The position numbers were made by a program, and so were the translations under genes. Below the pieces are notes generated by a model. The model worked only from the letters and a program-made list of their open reading frames with translations. It made no database searches and was not told where the DNA came from. A DNA stretch of 64,000 nucleotides from Pannonibacter sp. SL95 (GTDB lineage Bacteria > Pseudomonadota > Alphaproteobacteria > Rhizobiales > Stappiaceae): assembly GCF_026672425.1 (NCBI RefSeq), contig NZ_JAPPRC010000004.1:860074-924073 (forward strand). The letters run 5' to 3'. Below, in pieces: positions 44,860-52,878 of the stretch; positions within the stretch are counted from its first letter, which is position 1, and the number at the start of each line of letters is the position of its first letter.

Positions 44860-45074
44860 CTCCCATGGATGACACGAACGCCCTTGCCGGCGCTGAAGCA
44901 ATCCGGCTGCCCCGCGCAACGGCGCGTTTGTCCGAGGCGCAGTCGCAGGATGTTTTCGGCGTGCGCCTTCGGGCTGATCTGTTGCGCGCGGTGATGGAAG
45001 CCCGAGCCGGACTGGGATTTTGCTGGTTTTTCAACCGGTTGAGGCTGGTGTGGGACGAAAGGCACCGTGTTTAA
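44856..45074 (+). CDS. Small ORF at the prophage boundary, possibly truncated
   Basis: A 72-residue frame coupled to msrA by ATGA. It has no recognised domain; its second half (DLLRAVMEARAGLGFCWFFN) is protein-like. It stops 10 bases before the prophage integrase gene (opposite strand), so it may be a host gene cut by prophage insertion or a short spurious frame. Confidence 0.35.
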   Translation: MTPMDDTNALAGAEAIRLPRATARLSEAQSQDVFGVRLRADLLRAVMEARAGLGFCWFFNRLRLVWDERHRV

Positions 45075-45084
45075 CTCCAATGGG

Positions 45085-46227
45085 TTAGGGGCGGGGCTGT
45101 CCCACTTTTTTCGGGCGTGAGAGGAGGCGTGGGGCGCCTTCGTCGGCAAGGCGCTTGCGCTCGGCAGAGCGGGTGTAGCCTTCTGCCTGGCGCAGCTGGG
45201 TCCAGCCGAACATGGACAGGAGTTGCGCGGCGGTGGCGCCGTTCTCGGCGGCGGTGACCGCGTTGGCCTTGCGGATGCCGTGGCTTGAGCAGTGGGTCAG
45301 GCCGGCCTCGTCAAACCATTTGCGCATGCGCTGGCCGAGCCCTTTCTCGCTGTAGGGCTTGCCGTGGTCATTGATCAGCAGGGCGAGATGGCCGCCGTCT
45401 GCGGGCAGGGCGGCAATCGCCTCTGCGAGCGGCGGCAACACGATCATGTCGACGACGGTGCCAGACTTGCGCGCGGTCTTTTTCGGGCGAATGGCAAAGC
45501 GCTGGATCCGGATCTCGTTGCCGTCCGCGTCCTGGTCCGTTGTCCAGTAGAGGTGCTGGCGGCCGAGCTTTGACACGTCGGAGACGCGCAAGGATGTGTA
45601 GCGGAAAATCAGGAAGGCGAGGCGGGCCTTGGTGCCCGGGCCATGCGTGTCGAGATAGGCTTGCATCTCCGCCTCGGTCAGCGGGTGGTGACCGGTCGAT
45701 GCGGTTTCGATCTTCTTGACCGTCTCGGCGGGATTGGCGCTCGCGAGCTTTTCCTCGACCGCCCACTTGAACAGGGCCGACAGCGCCTTGACGCGGTGGT
45801 TTGCGGCCTCCGGCGCCTCGATCTTCTGGTCGCGCAATGTGGCGATGTGGGAGGAGCGCAGGCCGGCAAAGGCCATTTCGGCGAGGCGCTGGCCGGACTT
45901 GCTGAGACAGGTTTCATCGCCGATGCCGTCGAGGACGCGGCGCTTTTGTTCCAGCGTGCTTTTTGCCAGCAAAGACTTGTTGCGGCGCAGGTATTCGCGC
46001 ACCAGCCAGGCGTAGGTGCCCTTGCCGGCGGTTTCCGCCATCGGCTTTGGCCGGGTGTCGGCCTTGACATAGGGCTGGCCGAGGCGGGCGCAGGCCAGCT
46101 CGTCATAAAAGGCATCAGAGCCATAAGGCTCGCGCAGGCGGATCTTGGGCAGGCCGGCGCGGCGATAATAGCAGCGCAGGTTGCCGTGGCGGTCCTTGTC
46201 GAGGACGATGCCTTTCTCGCGCTTCAT
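45085..46227 (-). CDS. Prophage tyrosine integrase
   Basis: A 380-residue phage integrase. The N-terminal part (HGNLRCYYRRAGLPKIRLRE) is typical of alphaproteobacterial prophages. The core-binding domain follows (TLEQKRRVLDGIGDETCLSK), then catalytic FLIFRYTSLRVSDVSKLGRQ (Arg), SSHGIRKANAVTAAENGAT (His-x-x-Arg) and FGWTQLRQAEGYTRSAERKR (nucleophile Tyr). The ATG at 46227 is the best start. It is the first gene of the prophage, which runs to the window end; the att core cannot be defined because the other end is outside. Confidence 0.92.
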   Translation of the reverse strand: MKREKGIVLDKDRHGNLRCYYRRAGLPKIRLREPYGSDAFYDELACARLGQPYVKADTRPKPMAETAGKGTYAWLVREYLRRNKSLLAKSTLEQKRRVLDGIGDETCLSKSGQRLAEMAFAGLRSSHIATLRDQKIEAPEAANHRVKALSALFKWAVEEKLASANPAETVKKIETASTGHHPLTEAEMQAYLDTHGPGTKARLAFLIFRYTSLRVSDVSKLGRQHLYWTTDQDADGNEIRIQRFAIRPKKTARKSGTVVDMIVLPPLAEAIAALPADGGHLALLINDHGKPYSEKGLGQRMRKWFDEAGLTHCSSHGIRKANAVTAAENGATAAQLLSMFGWTQLRQAEGYTRSAERKRLADEGAPRLLSRPKKVGQPRP

Positions 46228-46240
46228 GGCGTCCCTGTGG

Positions 46241-46519
46241 TCAGTCGACAAAATCGTCATGCAGGCGGGCTGTCCGCGCCGGGGCCGGGTTGCCGTTGGC
46301 GTGGGGCAGCTCGTCAAAGTGGCGATCCAGTTCGACAATATCCCAAACGAGCCGACCTGCAAGAGCCCGTGCCGCCGGCATGACGCCCTCAGCGACCAGG
46401 CGGTCGAACAATGTGACGCTGATGCCGACATATTGTGCCGCCTGGCCCCGGTTGAGGCCGCGCGGGGCAACCGGCATGCGCCGTGTGTCAGCCTTGGTCA
46501 GATCGAGCGCGGCCGTCAT
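46241..46519 (-). CDS. Prophage AlpA/excisionase-like HTH protein
   Basis: A 92-residue DNA-binding protein. The central RGLNRGQAAQYVGISVTLFD, then RLVAEGVMPAARALAGRLVW and DIVELDRHFDEL, is the MerR/excisionase HTH pattern. Its place directly upstream of the integrase gene fits a recombination directionality factor or regulator. The C-terminal tail is unstructured. Confidence 0.75.
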   Translation of the reverse strand: MTAALDLTKADTRRMPVAPRGLNRGQAAQYVGISVTLFDRLVAEGVMPAARALAGRLVWDIVELDRHFDELPHANGNPAPARTARLHDDFVD

Positions 46520-46522
46520 CGG

Positions 46523-46786
46523 TCAGCCTCCGAGCGCTGTCATGTAGAGGTCGAGGATGGCCTCCTCCTCCTGACGTTCGTGCGGCTGCTTCTTGCGCAG
46601 GGAGATGACCTTGCGCAGGATCTTCGGGTCAAAGCCGTTGCCCTTGGCCTCGCCATAAACGTCCTTGATGTCATCGGAGATGACTTTCTTTTCCTCCTCG
46701 AGGCGTTCGATGCGCTCGATGAACGCGCGGAGTTGATCGCCTGCGGGCATCGGGACGCTGAGGGTGATCTCGCTGGTCTCGGTCAT
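46523..46786 (-). CDS. GapR-like (DUF2312) DNA-binding protein
   Basis: An 87-residue coiled-coil protein matching DUF2312/GapR throughout: [59 protein letters not shown]. Chromosomal GapR is an alphaproteobacterial nucleoid protein that binds overtwisted AT-rich DNA and assists replication and the cell cycle. A phage copy may serve its own replication. The leader GGAGTAACCCCCATGACC is repeated almost exactly before the neighbouring gene at 47298. Confidence 0.9.
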   Translation of the reverse strand: MTETSEITLSVPMPAGDQLRAFIERIERLEEEKKVISDDIKDVYGEAKGNGFDPKILRKVISLRKKQPHERQEEEAILDLYMTALGG

Positions 46787-46791
46787 GGGGG

Positions 46792-47298
46792 TTACTCCGT
46801 GGGGGTGGTGATTTCGACGGGGATGTCCAGCGTTTCGCAGTTCCGACTTTCCGTGAACTGCCAGCAGCGCAGGGCGAGACGGTGGCGTTTCTGCCAATCA
46901 TGGACGGTCGCGCGGATCGCTGCTTTAAGCTCGCTCTCCTGATCCGGTGAGATTTCGTCGATTGGATGCGGCAATCCCTCCACTGTTCCGCAGTCGTTGT
47001 CGTCCATGCGCTCGGCGGCGAAGGCGATCATGTCATCGATATCGAGCCACTCTGCGAGATTTTGATTGTTGTCTCGGTACTCGCCGATATGGGCTTTGAG
47101 GCGCCATCCGCCCTGATCGTCCTGGTACTCGCCGCCCCTGTCGGATCTCAGCATCCGGACCAGGTCATCGCGGCTTTTGGCGGGGCCAATGGCGAGGTTC
47201 TCGCCGCCGTCATAACTTGCCCACCAGTTCCAATCGCCGGGGCAGGGGTGTTGCTTCTCTGCGGGGGCGATCGGGTGCATCTGCGGGATTGGTGTCAT
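46792..47298 (-). CDS. Prophage hypothetical protein
   Basis: A 168-residue acidic cytoplasmic protein ([60 protein letters not shown]). It resembles small phage early proteins of unknown function and has no known catalytic motif. The start at 47298 is preceded by GGGAG. It is cotranscribed with the flanking minus-strand early genes. Confidence 0.75.
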   Translation of the reverse strand: MTPIPQMHPIAPAEKQHPCPGDWNWWASYDGGENLAIGPAKSRDDLVRMLRSDRGGEYQDDQGGWRLKAHIGEYRDNNQNLAEWLDIDDMIAFAAERMDDNDCGTVEGLPHPIDEISPDQESELKAAIRATVHDWQKRHRLALRCWQFTESRNCETLDIPVEITTPTE

Positions 47299-47303
47299 GG
47301 GGG

Positions 47304-47646
47304 TTACTCCCTTGGGATGAGGCCGCGCACGCGGGCGGCGTTGAGGATGGCGTTTGCGACGGCGCGGATGTCGGCGGCTTTGGATGGCTCGTCCATCTCC
47401 TCGGCGGCGGCGGCGTCGCTTTGCAGGCCCGGCGGCGCAGGCGAGGAGGCGCAGGCGCGTCGGGCGCAGATCAAAGCCGCGCCCGGGCTGAGGCTCTGCC
47501 GCCGGCATGGTCCAGGCCTCATTGAGGAGCTGGACCTGCTGCAGCAGGGCTTCACGCACAGGCTCGTTGTTTACCAGCATGTGCGCGATGGTGCGGGACA
47601 GCTCGCGCAGCTGGTGGCGCAGCTCGGTCTGTTCGGTCTCGGTCAT
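47304..47646 (-). pseudogene. Prophage small protein gene with a frameshift
   Basis: From ATG 47646 the frame encodes a convincing helix-rich N-terminus (LRHQLRELSRTIAHMLVNNE, ALLQQVQLLNEAWTMPAAEP). Near 47485, at a CCCGGGC run, coding shifts to the next frame, which ends DEPSKAADIRAVANAILNAA, RVRGLIPRE at 47304. The interval is 343 bases, one over a multiple of three. It is probably one protein of about 113 residues broken by a 1-base change or a base error. Confidence 0.6.
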
Positions 47647-48079
47647 GCTGCCTCGCGCGCTGGTGTTGCGGCGCTGAGCGCGCGCGCATCATGAAGGCGC
47701 GGAAACCAAGATCTGGACAGCTGTCGCTGAAGCGCAGCCATGCCGTGTATCTGGCCTGTGCGCGGGACTCCGCGGCGATGCTGATTTCGATGTCGTCGAA
47801 GGCGACAAGAAACAGGCGCTGCTTGTTGCCGAGCTGGAGCAGGTGGCGGGCGAGTGCGGCGCGGCCTGCGTCTGTGACCTGGTAGCAGTGCATATCGCTG
47901 CCGATGATGCGGATTTGCCTCCAGTGCGGCGGCTCAAAGCCCTCTGTCTCGTCGGTCGCATAGTGGTTGCGATAGCTCGGGCGCAATGGATCGAGCGGCC
48001 TGCCAAGCGCATGGTCGATCCGGTCCATGGTCGTGTCGTCCAGCTGGCGGTTGATGCTGGGATTGTCAGTCAGAGGCAC
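47552..48079 (-). CDS. Prophage hypothetical protein, probable 3' frameshift
   Basis: It starts with GTG at 48079. The first 130 residues are protein-like (TMDRIDHALGRPLDPLRPSY, QVTDAGRAALARHLLQLGNK, RLFLVAFDDIEISIAAESRA). After GFRAF (about 47690) the frame turns into Arg/His/Gln-rich sequence overlapping the next gene. A one-base shift there gives HDARALSAATPAREAA and a TGA overlapping the next ATG at 47646, the coupling used elsewhere in this region. A frameshift at about 47690 is therefore likely. Confidence 0.6.
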   Translation of the reverse strand: MPLTDNPSINRQLDDTTMDRIDHALGRPLDPLRPSYRNHYATDETEGFEPPHWRQIRIIGSDMHCYQVTDAGRAALARHLLQLGNKQRLFLVAFDDIEISIAAESRAQARYTAWLRFSDSCPDLGFRAFMMRARSAPQHQRARQHDRDRTDRAAPPAARAVPHHRAHAGKQRACA

Positions 48080-48251
48080 GGGCTTTCTCCTTGATGACCT
48101 TGACCTTGGTAACGAGGGTGCGGCGCTTGCTGGCGACCTCGTTGGCGATCTTGCGGGCCTAGGCGGCGGTGGCGGCCGATATGCCCATGGTGGTGTTGTC
48201 GGTGAAAAACGCCTTGAAGGGCGTCAATGGCGGGGAGGAGCGGTCAAGCAT
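48066..48251 (-). pseudogene. Small prophage ORF with an in-frame TAG
   Basis: From ATG 48251 (inside the end of the upstream gene) the frame reads 30 residues (PLTPFKAFFTDNTTMGISAA), meets TAG at 48159-48161 and continues in the same frame as ARKIANEVASKRRTLVTKVK to TGA at 48066. The sense is that of one 61-residue basic protein with a CAG-to-TAG change. A read error is equally possible. Confidence 0.55.
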
Positions 48252-48918
48252 GGCCTGGCTCCAGCGTGTCGATGTTGCCGATGTGAACGCTAAAGCTGAT
48301 GGCTGCCACCCAAGGATTAACATCCCATTCGCCGGGGCCGTGCAGGCTGTCCCAGAGCGTGCAAAAGCTCTGGGCAGCAGTCGGGCAACATTGTGTGCCG
48401 GGGAATAGGTAATCCACCCACCCATTTGTATCACGCCAAACGCCCTCGGCTTTGGCATCTGCCTCGCTGATCTCCTGTAGCAGCTGGACGCGAACGTCCG
48501 TCACCAGCAACGTCAGGCGCGATGCCCAGCGGGGCATGTGGATGGATGGCTTCCACGGCGGATTATCCAGCGTGCTTTCCGTGTCCGGGTCGAACCATGT
48601 CAAGCGACTGTCAGTGGCGCGAAACCAGACTTTCTGCTCCCCGACTGGCCGGCCCAATTCGTCGTCAATGTCGTGGCCAACTACAAAGGCTTCCCGGACC
48701 CAAAGCTTGTCGCCAACAGCGTAGGGCGCTGCGCGATCAGGCTGCGTGCTGGAGCCGCAACGGCGCATCCCCTCATTTTTACGGGCGTAGATCGGCCACG
48801 TTACGTAGCCGGGTCCGTCGCTTTTGAGCGGCTTCAGCACGCGCCGCGTTTGCGTCTTCCTGCCGTCGAGCAAGGCTCGAACCATCGGCGCGCTGAAAAT
48901 GATCGGACGGTCACGCAT
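48244..48918 (-). CDS. Phage ASCH-domain-like morphogenetic protein
   Basis: A 224-residue protein beginning MRDRPIIFSAPMVRALLDGR then KTQTRRVLKP, the highly characteristic start of a widespread phage family related to ASCH/PUA-like domains. Further blocks are GDKLWVREAFVVGHD, KPSIHMPRWASRLTLLVTDV and EISEADAKAEGVWRD. ASCH domains bind nucleic acid; the precise phage role is unknown. The start at 48918 overlaps the preceding gene by 8 bases. Confidence 0.88.
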   Translation of the reverse strand: MRDRPIIFSAPMVRALLDGRKTQTRRVLKPLKSDGPGYVTWPIYARKNEGMRRCGSSTQPDRAAPYAVGDKLWVREAFVVGHDIDDELGRPVGEQKVWFRATDSRLTWFDPDTESTLDNPPWKPSIHMPRWASRLTLLVTDVRVQLLQEISEADAKAEGVWRDTNGWVDYLFPGTQCCPTAAQSFCTLWDSLHGPGEWDVNPWVAAISFSVHIGNIDTLEPGHA

Positions 48919-49177
48919 GCCCGGCCTCTCCCTGAGTCGCGGTGTGCAGGCTGTAGCGACCGAGGTCGGCGGCAATGTCGTGCCACGCGTCGGAGGCAAA
49001 CTCGGCGTGGTCGATATGCAGTGCCGAACAAGCAAGGACAAAGGCTGTCAACAAACAGTACGCTGCGCTGTTTTGGCCTGAGTTTTGTGGCTGTACCAGC
49101 TGTGCGGCGCGCATCAGGGTCATCGCGCGGGTGACCGTGGTGCGGGCGTCGGCGGGTTGGGGTGTCTGGTCTGTCAT
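48911..49177 (-). CDS. Prophage small protein, tandem paralogue A
   Basis: An 88-residue protein sharing a pattern with its upstream neighbour: TLMRAAQLVQP, then a spacer, CLLTAFVLACSAL. It is probably helical, with no catalytic motif. The ATG at 49177 overlaps the upstream stop by one base (TGATG). Confidence 0.65.
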   Translation of the reverse strand: MTDQTPQPADARTTVTRAMTLMRAAQLVQPQNSGQNSAAYCLLTAFVLACSALHIDHAEFASDAWHDIAADLGRYSLHTATQGEAGHA

Positions 49178-49455
49178 CAATTCGCTCCGTGGGGGATCGC
49201 GCTCGCGGCCTCGGCCTGTGCGGTCTGGCTGGCGAGGTGGGTGTCGACGGTTGCGGTGATGACCGGCAGCAGCCAGCTTGCGGTTGTGACCGGGTCCTGA
49301 TCCTCCTGACGGCAGAGCAGCACAAAGGCTGTCAGCAGGCTGACGCCGGCCTCAAACGGGGGTGCGCTGCCCGGCTGGGCGAGCCGCGCGATCCGCATTA
49401 GGGATTCGGCGCGGCTTGGGGTGTGTGGGTCGGGCGTGATCTGGGTGGCGGACAT
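49177..49455 (-). CDS. Prophage small protein, tandem paralogue B
   Basis: A 92-residue protein with SLMRIARLAQPGSAPPFEAG and SLLTAFVLLCRQEDQDP, aligned with the LMR-x-A-x-L-x-QP and LLTAFVL-x-C elements of the gene that follows it. The two genes appear to be a tandem duplication in the early operon. Function is unknown. Confidence 0.65.
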   Translation of the reverse strand: MSATQITPDPHTPSRAESLMRIARLAQPGSAPPFEAGVSLLTAFVLLCRQEDQDPVTTASWLLPVITATVDTHLASQTAQAEAASAIPHGAN

Positions 49456-49476
49456 GCTTGATCCTTGTGGGGCTGG

Positions 49477-50073
49477 TCAGAGCAGGGAGCCGTACCAGAG
49501 GGCGAGGGCTGTGCCGGGCTTGAGGCCGTAGAGGGGTTCGGTCAGGAGGTATTCGCTGCGCCGTGAGAACGTGAGGCGGACGAGTGAGGGGTGCGTGCGG
49601 CCGTGTGCGCGCGGCTCCAGTGCGGTGACCTGCGCGCTCACGTCGATCGGGGTGCGGGTCTTGCGGTCGATCAGCCGGTAGCGCGGGGCGCGGTCCGTGG
49701 CCTCAGCGTCGAACATGTCAGCCTCGAAAGCGACGTGTTCGGCTGCGCCGGACGGGTTTTCCAGCACGGCCACGCGGCGCGCCTGGCCGGTGGCGTCCAA
49801 GCGGGTTTCCTCGCGCCAATGGTCAAAGGACAGGGCGAGCGTCAGGGCGCTGCGGTAGAGGTCGTAATCATAATCGCTGGTGATGGCATTGAAGGGCAGC
49901 AGGTCAATTCCGCCGCCGAAGCTGGCGAGGCGCAGCACGGGCGTCTTGCCCTTGTGCTCCAGCAGGCGCGGCCACGGATCGCGCCGGGTCTTGATGTCCT
50001 GATAGACCGGCGCGGGGCTGGCGATCTCGGTGGCGACGGCATTGGCGACTTTGCTGGTGGCTGGGGTCATCAT
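49477..50073 (-). CDS. Prophage hypothetical protein
   Basis: A 198-residue protein without a known domain (RLLEHKGKTPVLRLASFGGG, FNAITSDYDYDLYRSALTLA, LTEPLYGLKPGTALALWYGS). The mix of short strands suggests a compact beta-rich fold. It is in the minus-strand early operon; GGAG precedes the ATG. Confidence 0.7.
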   Translation of the reverse strand: MMTPATSKVANAVATEIASPAPVYQDIKTRRDPWPRLLEHKGKTPVLRLASFGGGIDLLPFNAITSDYDYDLYRSALTLALSFDHWREETRLDATGQARRVAVLENPSGAAEHVAFEADMFDAEATDRAPRYRLIDRKTRTPIDVSAQVTALEPRAHGRTHPSLVRLTFSRRSEYLLTEPLYGLKPGTALALWYGSLL

Positions 50074-50088
50074 CTGGCTCCGGGTTGA

Positions 50089-50376
50089 TCAGGACAGGGC
50101 GCGGTCGAACGGATGACCGAGCGCGCGGGCGAGGTATTGACAGGTCTCTGTCCTGTTGCCGCGCAGGGCCCATTCCCGCGCGATCTCCATGTCGTCCTGT
50201 CGAATGGTGAGCTGGAGCGGATCGCGCTTGCGCTGATCCGGAGTGAGGCGCGCGCGCGCCTGCAGCTCTTTAAACTCGCGCTGGTCGATGACCCGCATGG
50301 ATCTCAGGGCGAGCAAAAGGTCGTCCGGGTCGAGGTCGGTCAGGTCGACTTCGGCGTCAACGGTGATGGTCGTCAT
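50089..50376 (-). CDS. Prophage small hypothetical protein
   Basis: A 95-residue acidic/basic protein (TVDAEVDLTDLDPDDLLLAL, RVIDQREFKELQARARLTPD, ETCQYLARALGHPFDRAL). There is no recognised domain. AAGGAG lies 7 bases before the ATG at 50376, which overlaps the upstream stop. Confidence 0.65.
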   Translation of the reverse strand: MTTITVDAEVDLTDLDPDDLLLALRSMRVIDQREFKELQARARLTPDQRKRDPLQLTIRQDDMEIAREWALRGNRTETCQYLARALGHPFDRALS

Positions 50377-50603
50377 CACTTTGCTCCTTGGTTGAACGGT
50401 GCCCCGGCCGCGCGGGGAGGAGACACGCGGCCGGGGGTGTGGACGACGCTCGGGAGGTGCGCGTCGTCGACGGGGATGGCGTAGGGGTCGGCCTCGCGGA
50501 TGGCGGCGCGGCGGGCGCGGGTGATGCCGATGACCAGCGCGGCGACGCAGAGCGCGGCGCTGAGGGCCATGGGCGCGAGGATGATCAGGGCGGTGCGGGT
50601 CAT
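50376..50603 (-). CDS. Prophage single-span membrane protein
   Basis: A 75-residue protein with one N-terminal membrane helix (ALIILAPMALSAALCVAALV) followed by RARR and a soluble Pro-rich tail. Topology should be N-out or anchored with a cytoplasmic tail. Role unknown; such small proteins may serve superinfection exclusion. Confidence 0.6.
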   Translation of the reverse strand: MTRTALIILAPMALSAALCVAALVIGITRARRAAIREADPYAIPVDDAHLPSVVHTPGRVSPPRAAGAPFNQGAK

Positions 50604-50618
50604 GTCGATAGCCTCTCC

Positions 50619-50993
50619 TCAGGCGCCGCGATCAACCTCGGCTGGCGAGTGGGTCGGTGGACACAGCATGTCGTGGACCATCCTGATGTCATCGTCGTCC
50701 GGCACGGTGTTGAGAGCGACGGACAGAAACCTCGGGTGGTCGTTGTCACGTCCGACGCCGACAACCCGGAGCGCGCTGCTGAAAAGCGCGTGCGGCCAGC
50801 GCATCAGATGGTGCTTGATCGCGTTGCCCGCGCGAGCGGCGGCTTCGGAGTTGGCCTGGCCGAACCCGTAGGTGATAACGTGTTCGCGGCCCGGCTCGCC
50901 GACCTTGCGCGCGACAATGATGACCTGATCCCACCCGTACTTAAGCGCAATGTTGCGGGCGGTCTTGATTGGGAGGCTTGGTTGTTCGCTCAT
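50619..50993 (-). CDS. Prophage hypothetical protein
   Basis: A 124-residue protein (SLPIKTARNIALKYGWDQVI, VARKVGEPGREHVITYGFGQ, SEAAARAGNAIKHHLM). It resembles small phage proteins of unknown function found with early genes. I start at ATG 50993. Between it and 51271 a 28-codon hydrophobic frame ending at 50995 lacks a convincing start. Confidence 0.65.
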   Translation of the reverse strand: MSEQPSLPIKTARNIALKYGWDQVIIVARKVGEPGREHVITYGFGQANSEAAARAGNAIKHHLMRWPHALFSSALRVVGVGRDNDHPRFLSVALNTVPDDDDIRMVHDMLCPPTHSPAEVDRGA

Positions 50994-51271
50994 GTCACAG
51001 GGCTCCGGTGCGCAGGATGAGAAAGGCGGCCTCGCCCAGGCAGATGCCTGTGGCGAGGCCGCAGGTGGCCGCTGCCAGCATGCCCCATGCGCCGTCATGA
51101 CTGACGGCGGGCGCGGCGCGGCGGGGTGTTCTGAGATCACAAAACGGGTGGCGTTGAAATCCGCTTGGCACCGCTGGCGCGGTGCACGCGGGGGCTGTAG
51201 CGTCTGGCTGCGCGGCCGGGGTGAAGCCGGCCGCGCAGGTTTTGGCTCTCACCCTGCGAAGGAGAGAACGC

Positions 51272-51511
51272 ATGTTTGTAGTTGCCGATGGGGAACTGAC
51301 CGCAGAGCTGGTCAGCGTGGTGCAAGAGGGTGACGTGGCTGTGGCCACGGTTCGCGTGACGGTGGCAGGCAGGGCCTCGGACCTGGCTGTCCCGTTTCCG
51401 GCGGAACGATTGGCAGCCGGGGAGCTGGCTGCGGCCGGTGCGCATCTCCACCGCCTGGCTGCGGCCATAGCGTCGGCCAGCGAGCATTTTGACAGCGGTG
51501 TGAGCGGATAA
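51272..51511 (+). CDS. Small prophage protein
   Basis: A 79-residue protein, beta-rich then helical (VVADGELTAELVSVVQEGDV, VATVRVTVAGRASDLAVPFP, HLHRLAAAIASASEHF). AAGGAGAG lies 5-12 bases before the ATG. It faces the opposite way to the early operon. Function unknown. Confidence 0.6.
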   Translation: MFVVADGELTAELVSVVQEGDVAVATVRVTVAGRASDLAVPFPAERLAAGELAAAGAHLHRLAAAIASASEHFDSGVSG

Positions 51512-51590
51512 CGCATGCATGCCTCCCAACGGATGCGCGCGGGTAATCCGCGTGCATCGGCGCACGATAGTGTTGCGTGCTTCGTTTAAA

Positions 51591-51610
51591 ATGCACGCCA
51601 AAGCGTGCAT
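51591..51610. promoter_or_regulatory. Candidate phage repressor operator O1
   Basis: A 20-base palindrome with 8-bp arms ATGCACGC and GCGTGCAT around CAAA. The 19-base core TGCACGCCAAAGCGTGCAT recurs exactly at 53916-53934 between the repressor and Cro-like genes. Here it precedes the gene at 51705. Confidence 0.75.
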
Positions 51611-51704
51611 GTCAAGCCGAGCGATTTACGCGGCGCTGTGGATGACATGGCGAGCGGGGCCGGTGCTGACGGGCTCGCTAGAAATTGCAGAGGGTTGAAG
51701 GGTG

Positions 51705-52418
51705 ATGAGCTTGCGCAGTGAAAGTTTCAACTGGCTGGAAATGTCGCGTGCGGTCAGTGCGCTGGAGGCGGCAATTGTTGGGGCGGAGGTCGCCGAGATT
51801 CGCCTGCACGACGAGGTCATTGATTTTGAGGCGGCGGTTGATGCCTCAAACAAGGGGCGGACAGGGGAGCATTTCAGAAAGTCCCTCAATACCTTGCCGC
51901 CCAGCCGGTTTCTTGGCGTCTCGGGCTGGGCGTCGGATGGTCGCGTACTGTTCACGACTGCGAACAGATATGACGATATCGGCGGCTGGGATCTCCAGCG
52001 CTATATTCGGGAATTCTGGGGGCGTTGCTACGTTGGGGTGGATGGTGCGCCTGCGCGGCTGCATGACGACGCTGCCGCGTTTGCGCGCGGGCGGCAAGGG
52101 CCATTCGTCTACATCGGCGAGACGTTTGTAGATCCGGCGTTGTCGGGCGGTAACGTTGCAGCGCATCTGGTGCGCATGTGTATTCTAATCAGTTGCATGA
52201 AGTGGTCGCCAGCATACATCTATGGCTGGATGGTGCCTAAGCATGCATTCAAGGGCCTCGGACTGCGGTGGGGCTTCACCGAATTCTATTCCAGTGCGCT
52301 ACGCTGGCAGGTGCCTCCTGCAACAGCGGCATATGAAGACTTGTGTTTTCTCGGCTGTACACCAGCCGGCGTCCGGCAGATCCTTCGCAGCCCGTTGCTC
52401 GAGTTGCAGAGGTCGTGA
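51705..52418 (+). CDS. Prophage accessory protein of unknown function, maybe GNAT-like
   Basis: A 237-residue protein. The C-terminal half (PFVYIGETFVDPALSGGNVA, MVPKHAFKGLGLRWGFTEFY) recalls an acetyltransferase-like fold, but no acetyl-CoA loop is certain. Its promoter region contains operator O1, so it is probably controlled by the prophage repressor. Its 3' end overlaps the convergent gene 52276-52878 by 143 bases, which is unusual. It may be lysogenic cargo. Confidence 0.6.
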   Translation: MSLRSESFNWLEMSRAVSALEAAIVGAEVAEIRLHDEVIDFEAAVDASNKGRTGEHFRKSLNTLPPSRFLGVSGWASDGRVLFTTANRYDDIGGWDLQRYIREFWGRCYVGVDGAPARLHDDAAAFARGRQGPFVYIGETFVDPALSGGNVAAHLVRMCILISCMKWSPAYIYGWMVPKHAFKGLGLRWGFTEFYSSALRWQVPPATAAYEDLCFLGCTPAGVRQILRSPLLELQRS

Positions 52419-52878
52419 GGCCAAATGAGTAGCACAGGGTGTAGTTTGCGCCCTGGCCGTTGCTGTAGGGGAGCAGCAGACGGTGGTAGCGGACGCCGGA
52501 TGTTGAGGTCGTTAAGGCACGTCCTGCCGAAACGATATCGAAAACGGGCATGCCGCCAATCGCGCAGTCGTAATAGCTTTGTGCGCAAAGCCCTCGATAG
52601 TCACGGCTAAGAAGGGCTTTGGCGGCATTGGCGCTTTGAGCGAATGTGCGCCCGAATTGCTGGGCTGCGAGGCTTTCGCTGCCGCACCAAAGGATGTCCG
52701 GTGTGTCGGCAGATTGCGGGGTGCCGTCGAGGATAACGAGCTGTGCGCCGGCGAGAGCCGCGTCCTCATTGAGAAGCCCTGCGCTAGACTGCCACCGCTG
52801 GAGCAGGGTGCAGGCCATCGCGTCGCCGTGGCCGCTCGTGAGGTGATCGAGAGTAAGCCGCGACGCGAATGTCTTCAT
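52276..52878 (-). CDS. PAS-like domain protein of the prophage
   Basis: A 200-residue protein. The centre (DTPDILWCGSESLAAQQFGR, YRGLCAQSYYDCAIGGMPVF, VRYHRLLLPYSNGQGANYTL) matches alphaproteobacterial single-PAS-domain proteins. There is no output domain. It is coupled by ATGA to the gene before it. The last 45 residues overlap the convergent gene and look less natural. Confidence 0.55.
   Translation of the reverse strand: MKTFASRLTLDHLTSGHGDAMACTLLQRWQSSAGLLNEDAALAGAQLVILDGTPQSADTPDILWCGSESLAAQQFGRTFAQSANAAKALLSRDYRGLCAQSYYDCAIGGMPVFDIVSAGRALTTSTSGVRYHRLLLPYSNGQGANYTLCYSFGLTTSATRATGCEGSAGRRLVYSRENTSLHMPLLQEAPASVAHWNRIR

Noticed and set aside
44856..45074. Assigning the prophage attL to this ORF
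   Set aside because: The other prophage end lies outside the window, so no direct repeat can be checked.
45049..45105. GTGGGAC...GTCCCACTTTTTT as a terminator between msrA and the integrase
   Set aside because: The arms are over 40 bases apart and the right arm plus T-run is coding for the end of the integrase.
48159..48161. Programmed readthrough or amber recoding in the prophage
   Set aside because: A single TAG in one small gene among other lesions; mutation or base error is simpler.
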